This document shows, one piece after another, positions 57,550-64,000 of a stretch of DNA of 64,000 bases (its first letter is position 1; each line of letters begins with the position of its first letter). The DNA comes from Dietzia sp032248695 (GTDB lineage Bacteria > Actinomycetota > Actinomycetes > Mycobacteriales > Mycobacteriaceae). Made by a program: the position numbers and the translations under genes. The stretch spans positions 1-64,000 of the forward strand of contig NZ_JAVHXC010000006.1 of NCBI RefSeq assembly GCF_032248695.1, written 5' to 3'. A model generated the notes under the pieces. It was not told the origin of the DNA. It did no database searches and was given only the letters and a program-made list of their open reading frames with translations.

Positions 57550-57583
57550 CCCCGCTCGCTCCCCGCCTGCCGCCGACGCCACG

Positions 57584-57961
57584 TCAACCGATGACCCGGT
57601 CGATCGACTCCATGCTCTTGTAGTCCGACCATCTCGTGACCACCCCGTCCTCGACCTCCACGAAGGAGCACCCGCGGATCTCGATCCCCCCTGAGGGAAT
57701 GGTGTACAGCTCGAGCCGGCGGAACGCCACCACTTCGCCGACCTCGAGGATCTCCCCCTCGACCGAGACGTCGAGGAACCCGGCCAGTCGCGCGAAGTCG
57801 GAGGCGATGTCCCGGATCCCCTCGTGTCCCTCGTACCGACGGACCTGACCGGTGGTGTAGATGATCGACGGGTCGGAGAGTCCGACCGCGGTCTCGACGT
57901 CTCCTGAGACCACGGCGGCCATCCATTTGAGGGCCACTTCGCGCGGGGACTGGTCTGTCAC
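57584..57961 (-). CDS. NTF2-like/SnoaL-type protein, second copy
   Basis: A 125-aa relative of the downstream gene: ALKWMAAVVSGDVETAVGLSDPSIIYTTGQVRRYEGHEGIRD and ending VVTRWSDYKSMESIDRVIG. The two share the (E/R)(G/Y)HEG...I and W(T/S)DY patterns. The GTG start at 57961 has GGAGG 7 nt upstream. The pair probably forms an operon, and perhaps a heteromer; this is inference. Confidence 0.78.
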   Translation of the reverse strand: MTDQSPREVALKWMAAVVSGDVETAVGLSDPSIIYTTGQVRRYEGHEGIRDIASDFARLAGFLDVSVEGEILEVGEVVAFRRLELYTIPSGGIEIRGCSFVEVEDGVVTRWSDYKSMESIDRVIG

Positions 57962-58021
57962 GGGGATGCCTCCGGGAGAGGGGGTGGAAGGTGGGGGCAT
58001 CCTACCCGGAAGGTCCGACAG

Positions 58022-58094
58022 AGCTGGAGACGAGACTTGAACTCGCAACCGCCCGATTACAAGTCGGGTGCGCTACCAATTGCGCCACTCCAGC
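58022..58094 (-). tRNA. tRNA-Thr (TGT)
   Basis: Minus-strand cloverleaf: acceptor GCTGGAG/CTCCAGC, anticodon loop CTTGTAA with TGT, T-arm GCGAGTTCAAGTCTCGT. CCA is not encoded. The gene lies between the NTF2-like pair and thrE. Confidence 0.96.
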
Positions 58095-58159
58095 GCGGGC
58101 CCGACGGCGACGACGGACCCGCTGGACATCCTAACCCGCCCGCCTCCCGGGTCCTTGAC

Positions 58160-58165
58160 TACGGT
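58160..58165 (+). promoter_or_regulatory. -10 box of thrE (leaderless GTG start)
   Basis: TACGGT, 7 nt (GTGCAGC), GTG 58173, just beyond tRNA-Thr's upstream edge. Confidence 0.45.
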
Positions 58166-58172
58166 GTGCAGC

Positions 58173-59555
58173 GTGGAGACCCGCGACGCACCCGCACCGT
58201 TCACCCGCCCCCTGGCGTGGCTGGGCCTGCGCAAGTCCGCCATGGACCTCGCGGTCGAGCCGCCCCTGTCGCCCATGGCCCCCGTCGACCTCGACGACGA
58301 CGGCGCCGTCACCGACGTGCTCAACCTGGCCCTCGAGATCGGCGGCATCCTGCTGTCCTCGGGTGAGGGTGCCGCCGACACCGTGGCCCAGGCCGAGTCC
58401 GTGGCCGCGGCCTTCGGCCTGCCGGGCGCGACGGTCGAGGTCACCTTCACCTCGCTCACCATCGGGGTCAACCGCCGGCGCGGCCGCCCGCCGATCTCCG
58501 TGATCCGTGTCGTCAACTACCGGACGGTCGACATGACCCGGGTGACCCGCGTGTCGCGTCTCATCGACCTCATCGTCCGGCGCCAGCTCACCGTCGACCA
58601 GGCGACCGCCGAGGTCGACAAGATCGTCACCTCCCCGCACCCGCACTCGTTCCGCGTCGCCGTCCTCGGATGGGCGATGCTGGGGTGTGCGGTCGTCATC
58701 CAGCTCGGCGGCAGCCCCCTGGCGGGACTCATCTCCATGGTCTCGACCTTCGCCCTGATGTACGCCAACCGCTTCCTGGACCGCCACCGCCTGCCGTCGT
58801 TCTTCCAACAGGTTGTGGGTGGGTTCATCGCCGCCGGGTGGGCCCTGGCCGCCTACGTGGCGCTCAGCGACAACTTCATCGAGATCCAGCCCTCGCAGCT
58901 GGTCGCGGCGGGCATCATCGTCCTCCTGGCCGGACTGACCCTGGTCGGCGCGATCGAGGACGCCATCACCGGGTTCCCCGTCACCTCCGCCGGCCGCGGG
59001 GTGGAGACGCTGATCATGACCGGCGGCGTCATGGGCGGCATCACGATCGCGCTGGCCGTCTTCGCCCGACTCGGGTTCGCCCCTCCCCCGATCGACCCGT
59101 CGATCGCGGGGAACGCCGCGGTCCACGTGGCGGTGTTCGCCGCCGGCGTCGGCGCGGCCGGGTTCGCGGTGGCCAGCTACGCGACCGTGCGCGCCACCTG
59201 GCTCGCCGCGGGCGTCGGCTCGATGGGCATGCTCATCTACCAGGCGGTCATCGGCACCGGGCTGGGCGTGATCGTGGGCTCGGCCCTCGCCGCGTGCTTC
59301 ATGGGCCTGTTCGGCGGCATCCTCGCCCGTATCGCGACCGTTCCCCCGCTGGTCGTCACCATCGCCGGCATCACCCCGTTCCTGCCCGGCCTGTCGGTGT
59401 ACCGCGGCCTGTCGGCGCTGACCAGTGACCAGACGGGGATCGGCCTGGGCCTGATGTTCCAGGCGCTGGCGATCGCGGTGGCGCTGGCCGCCGGGATCGT
59501 GTTCGGTGAGTGGGTGACCCGCAATCTGCGCCGGTCGGCCGCCGCCGACCAGTGA
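58173..59555 (+). CDS. thrE: Threonine/serine exporter, ThrE family
   Basis: A 460-aa inner-membrane exporter uniting the soluble DUF1212 part (about 50-165, ILLSSGEGAADTVAQAESVAAAFGL, RVVNYRTVDMTRVTRVSRLIDLI) with about ten TM helices. This is the one-chain ThrE architecture of Corynebacterium. EDAITGFPVTSAGRGVE and GITPFLPGLSVYRGL are family motifs. The GTG 58173 start follows from the -10 box. The longest frame reads into tRNA-Thr. Confidence 0.9.
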   Translation: METRDAPAPFTRPLAWLGLRKSAMDLAVEPPLSPMAPVDLDDDGAVTDVLNLALEIGGILLSSGEGAADTVAQAESVAAAFGLPGATVEVTFTSLTIGVNRRRGRPPISVIRVVNYRTVDMTRVTRVSRLIDLIVRRQLTVDQATAEVDKIVTSPHPHSFRVAVLGWAMLGCAVVIQLGGSPLAGLISMVSTFALMYANRFLDRHRLPSFFQQVVGGFIAAGWALAAYVALSDNFIEIQPSQLVAAGIIVLLAGLTLVGAIEDAITGFPVTSAGRGVETLIMTGGVMGGITIALAVFARLGFAPPPIDPSIAGNAAVHVAVFAAGVGAAGFAVASYATVRATWLAAGVGSMGMLIYQAVIGTGLGVIVGSALAACFMGLFGGILARIATVPPLVVTIAGITPFLPGLSVYRGLSALTSDQTGIGLGLMFQALAIAVALAAGIVFGEWVTRNLRRSAAADQ

Positions 59556-59624
59556 CGTAGAATCGGCCGCGGACGACGCCGCCCGGCGGCATCCTCGTCC
59601 GTCACCGACCTCAGGAGGACACCG

Positions 59625-59807
59625 ATGGCATCCGCCGCCGCCAGCAAGGAACCCGAACTCGACGATCTCGAGCCGGTCGCCGACGAGACGGCCGACCAGG
59701 CCCGACTCGTCGTGGCCTCGTACTCCGCCGACGCGGACGAGTGCCGGATGCTCCTGGACATGCTGGGGATCGGCCCGGAGCCGCAGGTGACGGCGGACGC
59801 GGAGTAG
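59625..59807 (+). CDS. 60-aa acidic protein upstream of otsA (Rv3489-like)
   Basis: An acidic 60-aa protein starting MASAAASKEPELDDLEPVADE, then the conserved-looking segment VVASYSADADECRMLLDMLGI. It has AGGAGG 6 nt before ATG. M. tuberculosis has a similar small gene of unknown function (Rv3489) just before otsA. A -10-like TAGAAT lies at 59558-59563. Short spacing (34 bp) suggests co-transcription with otsA. Confidence 0.75.
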   Translation: MASAAASKEPELDDLEPVADETADQARLVVASYSADADECRMLLDMLGIGPEPQVTADAE

Positions 59808-59841
59808 GCAGCACACGGCGACTCGAAACGAGGACACGCGG

Positions 59842-61290
59842 ATGACGAGCGGAACCGGGCAGACGTCGACCGGGGCGGGAGCGGACTTCGTCGTCGTCGC
59901 CAACCGGCTCCCCGTGGACCTCGTCATCGACCGTGACGGCACCGAGCACTGGAAGGCCAGCCCCGGCGGCCTCGTCACGGCGCTGGAGTCGATCCTCAAG
60001 GCCAACGACGGCGCGTGGGTGGGGTGGCCGGGCGTCCCGGACGCCTCCCCCGCCCCGTTCGACGCGGACGGTATCCGCCTGCACTCGGTGACGTTGTCGG
60101 CGGGCGACGTCGAGCTGTACTACGAGGGCTTCTCCAATGCCACGCTGTGGCCGCTGTTCCACGACGTGGTGGTGCCGGCCGAGTACCACCGCGAGTGGTG
60201 GAACGCCTACCGCGAGGTCAACACGCGGTTCGCCGAGGCCACCGCGGAGGCCGCCGCCGAGGGCGCCACGGTCTGGGTGCAGGACTACCAGCTGCTGCTG
60301 GTCCCCGCCCTGTTGCGCGAGATGCGGCCCGACCTGACCATCGGCTTCTTCCTGCACATCCCGTTCCCGCCCGTCGAGCTGTTCATGCAGTTGCCGTGGC
60401 GCAACGAGCTCGTCGAGGGCATGCTCGGCGCCGACCTGGTGGGCTTCCACCTGTCGGGCGGGGCGGACAACTTCCGGATCCTCGCCAACCGGCTGCGCGG
60501 CTACCCGTCCGCACGGTTGCGCTCCGCGCGCGGCCGGGCCTCCGAGATCCGCGTCGACGACCGCGTGGTGCGGGTCGGCGCATTCCCGATCTCGATCGAC
60601 TCCGCCTCCGTCGACGCCGCCGCCCGCCACCGCGAGACCCGCGCCCGTGCCGACCGCCTGCGGGACGAGCTCGGGTCACCGAAAGTGCTCCTGCTGGGCG
60701 TCGACCGACTGGACTACACCAAGGGCATCGACGTGCGCCTGCGCGCGCTGGAGGAACTGCTGGAGGAGGGCCGCCTGGATCCCGCGGACGTCACCCTGCT
60801 GCAGCTGGCCACCCCGAGCCGCGAGCGCGTCGAGCAGTACCAGATCATGCGCTCCCGGATCGAGGAGTCGGTCGGGCGCATCAACGGCTCGTTCGGCGAG
60901 ATCGGGCACCCGGTGGTGACGTACATCCACCGTCCGGTGCCCAAGTCGGAGCTGACGGCGTTCTACGCGGCGGCCGACGTCATGCTGGTCACGCCGGTGC
61001 GCGACGGGATGAACCTGGTGGCCAAGGAGTACGTCGCGGCGTGCACGGACGGTGAGGGCGCCCTGGTGCTCAGCGAGTTCGCCGGCGCGGCCGCGGAGCT
61101 GCGTCAGGCGTACCTGTGTAATCCCCACGATCTCGACGGGGTCAAGGACGCCATCATGTCCGCTGTCGAGGACCCGGCCGAGGAACGCCGCCGCCGCATG
61201 CGGACACTACGTCGACAGGTCCTGGGCAACGACGTCCACGCGTGGGCGCGTCGGTTCTTCCAGACCCTCGACGCGACCTCCGGCGACTAG
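59842..61290 (+). CDS. otsA: Trehalose-6-phosphate synthase OtsA
   Basis: GT20 enzyme joining UDP- or ADP-glucose to glucose-6-phosphate; trehalose feeds mycolate glycolipids and osmoprotection. The 482-aa protein has FVVVANRLPVDL, SPGGLVTAL, DYQLLLVPALLRE, FFLHIPFPPVELF, LGVDRLDYTKGI and VRDGMNLVAKEYVA. GAGGA lies about 8 nt before the ATG. In M. tuberculosis otsA (Rv3490) likewise neighbours the mce4 tail. Confidence 0.97.
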   Translation: MTSGTGQTSTGAGADFVVVANRLPVDLVIDRDGTEHWKASPGGLVTALESILKANDGAWVGWPGVPDASPAPFDADGIRLHSVTLSAGDVELYYEGFSNATLWPLFHDVVVPAEYHREWWNAYREVNTRFAEATAEAAAEGATVWVQDYQLLLVPALLREMRPDLTIGFFLHIPFPPVELFMQLPWRNELVEGMLGADLVGFHLSGGADNFRILANRLRGYPSARLRSARGRASEIRVDDRVVRVGAFPISIDSASVDAAARHRETRARADRLRDELGSPKVLLLGVDRLDYTKGIDVRLRALEELLEEGRLDPADVTLLQLATPSRERVEQYQIMRSRIEESVGRINGSFGEIGHPVVTYIHRPVPKSELTAFYAAADVMLVTPVRDGMNLVAKEYVAACTDGEGALVLSEFAGAAAELRQAYLCNPHDLDGVKDAIMSAVEDPAEERRRRMRTLRRQVLGNDVHAWARRFFQTLDATSGD

Positions 61291-61322
61291 CGCCTCCCCG
61301 CGACCGTGGCGGCGGGGAGGCG
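61291..61322. terminator. Bidirectional terminator between otsA and the mce cluster
   Basis: CGCCTCCCCGC (61291-61301) pairs perfectly with 61312-61322, immediately after the otsA stop. Confidence 0.7.
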
Positions 61323-61327
61323 CCCGG

Positions 61328-62086
61328 TCACAGCGCCTCGAGCTCGGCGAGCCTCCACGTCCCGTCCTGGCGGACCATGTCCACGCTCAGTCGTGACGCC
61401 GAGCTCGCGGCCTCGGGGTTGTCCTTGGTGGAGACCATCCGGTTGAGCATCACCAGCACGGTGACGCTGTCCTCGTCCACGACCTCCTGCGGTGCCGCCG
61501 CGGCGACCGTGGCGTAGACCGTGGCCTCCTGCTGCTTCGCGGCGGAGGCGACGGTCGGCATGGACTGTTCCACGAACTCGGTCAGGGCCGGGTCGGTGAG
61601 GCGGTCGCGCACCGCGGCGAGGTCGGCGTCGACCGTCCGGTGGTCGTAGGTGAACATCTGGGTGGTGATCTCACGCGCCGCGTCGGTTGCCGCGCGGGGC
61701 GCGTCCGCGATCTGTTGTTCGGTGGCGGTCGCCTCACGCGCCTCGACGTACTGCCAGGCGGCCAGTCCGGTGACGACGACGAGGAGGGCCGACACCACGG
61801 ACAAGATCGTGATGCGTGTGCGCCGACGGGCGGGGTCGAGCGGCGGGCGGGTGGCCGCCGGCTCCGGGGCACTCCCCTCTGCGGTGGGGGCGGTACCGGG
61901 GTCGGGTGCCGCCTCTGTGGCGGCGGTCCGCGGCATGGCGGACATCCCCTCGAACAGGCCACCGGCGCGGGCGGCCTCGAGGGCGCGTTCGCGGGCGGCG
62001 TCGGCCTTGCGCTGCGCACGGGCGGCGCGTTCTGCTTCCCGCTGGGCACGGCGGGCGGCGCGGACGTCTGAGGCGGATTCGCTCAT
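61328..62086 (-). CDS. Mce-associated membrane protein (Rv3492c-like)
   Basis: A 252-aa protein: a charged Arg/Ala-rich coiled-coil-like N-terminus (to about residue 40), Ala/Pro-rich linker, one TM helix (about 92-112, TILSVVSALLVVVTGLAAWQY) and an extracytoplasmic domain of the VirB8/NTF2-like type typical of Mce-associated proteins. Its ATG overlaps the upstream stop codon (ATGA). Mas proteins stabilise the Mce lipid importer. Confidence 0.85.
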   Translation of the reverse strand: MSESASDVRAARRAQREAERAARAQRKADAARERALEAARAGGLFEGMSAMPRTAATEAAPDPGTAPTAEGSAPEPAATRPPLDPARRRTRITILSVVSALLVVVTGLAAWQYVEAREATATEQQIADAPRAATDAAREITTQMFTYDHRTVDADLAAVRDRLTDPALTEFVEQSMPTVASAAKQQEATVYATVAAAAPQEVVDEDSVTVLVMLNRMVSTKDNPEAASSASRLSVDMVRQDGTWRLAELEAL

Positions 62087-62625
62087 GGGATGAAGTTCAC
62101 CCCCGAGACCTTCATCTGGCCGTCCTCGTGCCGGTTGACGGTCACGCGGACGCGGTACTGGCGGTCCTGGTCCTCGTCGGACTTCGGATTGCCGATGGTC
62201 TGGTCGATGGCCATGATCACCTCGGCGCGGTCGGGATAGGAGTGCTCGACGGCGGCCGCCGTCACGACGCCGTCGGCGACGACGTTCGTGGTCTTGACGA
62301 CCTCCTCGTAGGAGTCCCGGCGGGGGGCGAACTGCTCGGAGAAGTCGCCCTCGATCAGCCCGACGATCTCGTCCACGTCCTCGGTCAGGGTCTCCTGACG
62401 GATGGTCATGAGCTTGGTCATGACGGTCGTGGCGAAGTCACGGTACGAGGCGTCGAGCTCGGCGGCGGACGCGCGGTCGGCGCGGACGGAGGCGGCGGCG
62501 TTGCGTTCGCTCACCCACAGTCCCGTGGCGACGATCGCCGCGACGAGGCAGACGGCCGCGATCACCGCGGCCACGGTCAGTCCGGTCCGCCCACCCGTGG
62601 TGGGGGTCTGGTCCGGCTGTGGCAC
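62083..62625 (-). CDS. Mce-associated membrane protein (Rv3493c-like)
   Basis: A 180-aa protein with one TM helix (about 17-40, VAAVIAAVCLVAAIVATGLWVS) and an exported domain containing YRDFATTVMTKLMTIRQETL. It is coupled to mceF by a 1-base overlap and to the next Mas gene by a 4-base overlap. Order mceF-mas-mas-otsA matches Rv3494c-Rv3493c-Rv3492c-Rv3490. Confidence 0.85.
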   Translation of the reverse strand: MPQPDQTPTTGGRTGLTVAAVIAAVCLVAAIVATGLWVSERNAAASVRADRASAAELDASYRDFATTVMTKLMTIRQETLTEDVDEIVGLIEGDFSEQFAPRRDSYEEVVKTTNVVADGVVTAAAVEHSYPDRAEVIMAIDQTIGNPKSDEDQDRQYRVRVTVNRHEDGQMKVSGVNFIP

Positions 62626-64000
62626 TAGGTCACTCCGTTCGTGAGGATGTCGGCGAGGGCGGCGTCAGGGGACAGCCGGTCGGAGGTGCCCACGTTCAGC
62701 TGACGATACGTCTTGCCGTCGGCACCCAGGTACTCACCGGTGGCGGGGTCGTACATCGCGGCGGACGTACGGACCTCGCGCTCGCCGGTGTCCGAGGACG
62801 GCACCACGTTGTACCCGTTCGGGTTGTTCCCCGGCGGACCGACCTCGCTGGTGTCCGGCGGGTTGATGCCCTCCGGGACGTAGTCGTCGGCCGCGCACTC
62901 GGCCGGCGAGGCCGCGCGCCGACCGGGGTACTCCATGCACGGGAGGTTGCGCGCGCCGCGGACGACGGTCTGGGAGTCCTTGGGGACCTTGCAGTAGATG
63001 CCGTTGATCAGTGGCGGGACGGACAGGTCCGCCGGCGAGCGACGTTCCTCGGCGGACAGGAAGCCCGTCGTGCACGGCGGCGTCTCGTTGATCTGCAGGT
63101 TGAAGTCCACCTTGATCTCGCCGGTGTCCTTGGCCCCGTTGATCGCGGTGATCAGCGAGGAGACGAGCGCCGGGTAGATCACCAGGAGCTGCTCGAGGGA
63201 GCGGTTGTAGACCACGCCGACCTCGCCGACGCTGACCAGATTGGCCACGAGCACCGGCATCGTCGGCTGTAGGTCGTTGAGCGCCTTGGTCGCGCGACCC
63301 AGCGCATCCGGCCCGCGCTCCATGATCGACGTCAGCTGGGGCTCGTTGGTCCGCAGCTGGTCCGTGATGTCCGCGAGGTTCTTCGTCCAGGCCCGGATCG
63401 AGTCCGACGACCGCAGCTGGGAGTCCAGCACGGGTTCGGCGTCGGCGATGAGCTGACGGGTGACGTCGGTGTTGGTCCGAGCCTCCTCGAGCAGGAGCTG
63501 CGCCGAGTCGAGGAACCGCTGGAGATCGCGTGCGGAGCCGTTGAACGCGTCGAAGGACTCGGAGATCACCCTCCGCATCTTGGCGTCGTCGATCGAGGCC
63601 ATGAGCACGGTCGCCTGGTCGAGCACCGGGCCGATCCCCTGCGGCAGGTCGACGCGGTCGGGACCCAGGACGGTGCCGTCGGTCAGCTCGCCGCGCGGGG
63701 TCCCGTCGGGAACGAATTCCACGAACTGCTCGCCGACGGCGGAGACGCTGCGGATCTGGGCCCGGACGTTCTCGGGGACGCCGGCACGGGAGTCGAAGTG
63801 CAGTTCCGCCACGACCCCCGCGGGCGTGAGGGTCACGGAGTCCACCCTGCCGATGGTGCTACCGAGGTACGAGACGTTGGCGTTCTGGTACAGACCGCCG
63901 GTGTCGGGCATCTGCAGCGCGACGTCGGTGCGCTGCCAGCCGAGCGCCCGGGGCAACTGGAGGTAGACGACCGACATGATCGCCAGCGAGACGACCGTGA
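62625..64000 (-). CDS. Mce-family lipid-import protein MceF, 5'-truncated by the window edge
   Basis: Sixth Mce subunit of an mce4-like cluster, an MlaD-domain protein forming the periplasmic lipid channel. The visible part opens with the tail of a TM helix (LAIMSVVYLQLPRALG). The MlaD domain follows (DTGGLYQNANVSYLGSTIGRVDSVTLTPAG), then the helical region (DQATVLMASIDDAKMRRVISESFDAFNGSARDLQRFLDS) and a Pro/Gly/Asn-rich tail. The frame remains open to the last base, so the start lies outside. Substrates of Mce4 in relatives are sterols; that is not shown here. Confidence 0.92.
   Translation of the reverse strand, partial: TVVSLAIMSVVYLQLPRALGWQRTDVALQMPDTGGLYQNANVSYLGSTIGRVDSVTLTPAGVVAELHFDSRAGVPENVRAQIRSVSAVGEQFVEFVPDGTPRGELTDGTVLGPDRVDLPQGIGPVLDQATVLMASIDDAKMRRVISESFDAFNGSARDLQRFLDSAQLLLEEARTNTDVTRQLIADAEPVLDSQLRSSDSIRAWTKNLADITDQLRTNEPQLTSIMERGPDALGRATKALNDLQPTMPVLVANLVSVGEVGVVYNRSLEQLLVIYPALVSSLITAINGAKDTGEIKVDFNLQINETPPCTTGFLSAEERRSPADLSVPPLINGIYCKVPKDSQTVVRGARNLPCMEYPGRRAASPAECAADDYVPEGINPPDTSEVGPPGNNPNGYNVVPSSDTGEREVRTSAAMYDPATGEYLGADGKTYRQLNVGTSDRLSPDAALADILTNGVT

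Overview
The window is a GC-rich, densely packed chromosomal segment of a mycolic-acid-type actinobacterium (order Mycobacteriales). The evidence is an Emb-type arabinosyltransferase, MshD (mycothiol), GlnR, LmeA, a terminal Mce cluster gene with two Mce-associated proteins, and long synteny with the M. tuberculosis Rv0759c-Rv0823c and Rv3489-Rv3494c neighbourhoods. A single large emb gene and the general gene set make Dietzia or a close relative my best guess. The genus is an inference. No insertion sequence, prophage, integrase or CRISPR array was seen.

Layout. At 1-392 (minus) lie tandem promoters for an rRNA operon beyond the left edge, next to murA (Asp in place of the fosfomycin-target Cys) and divergent cobO. 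A GAF-LuxR regulator, a His-rich CobW-type GTPase and echA follow, then emb. A tRNA cluster (Phe, Asp, Glu on minus; Lys on plus) occupies 8.8-9.4 kb. From 9.5 to 18 kb are dusB, phoU, pstSCAB behind an 11-bp-phased Pho box, mshD, glnR and lmeA: a phosphate/nitrogen control block. From 18 to 24 kb are a rhodanese, two small unknown genes, a nitrobindin-like protein, pabC, the ygfZ-type folate protein and DUF3073. Purine genes are scattered but syntenic: purM-purF (23-26 kb), purL (29-31), purQ-purS (33-34), purC (39), purB (41-43) and purD (55).

Between the purine genes lie an LssY-type membrane protein, a YoaK protein, an isolated 65-aa porin-like gene with a CRP-like palindrome, glutathione peroxidase, an XRE-regulator/membrane-protein pair with its own operator, oligopeptidase B and a monoacylglycerol-lipase-like hydrolase. 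The 0.9 kb between that hydrolase and purB is filled by a 135-bp tandem repeat whose units each contain a long hairpin. From 43 to 54 kb come an aminotransferase, GNAT, DASS transporter, secreted GH43 protein, acyl-CoA synthetase, acyl-CoA dehydrogenase, idi and a secreted metallophosphoesterase. The right end carries a TetR/HIT pair, two NTF2-like proteins, tRNA-Thr, thrE, otsA and the distal end of an mce4-like operon that runs off the window.

A recurring design is visible across the window. At least 20 genes have a TANNNT-like -10 box ending 6-7 nt before ATG/GTG and no Shine-Dalgarno sequence, so they are probably leaderless. Genes inside operons and a few singletons instead have clear AGGAG-type sites. 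Most convergent gene ends are separated by GC-rich perfect inverted repeats without long T tracts.
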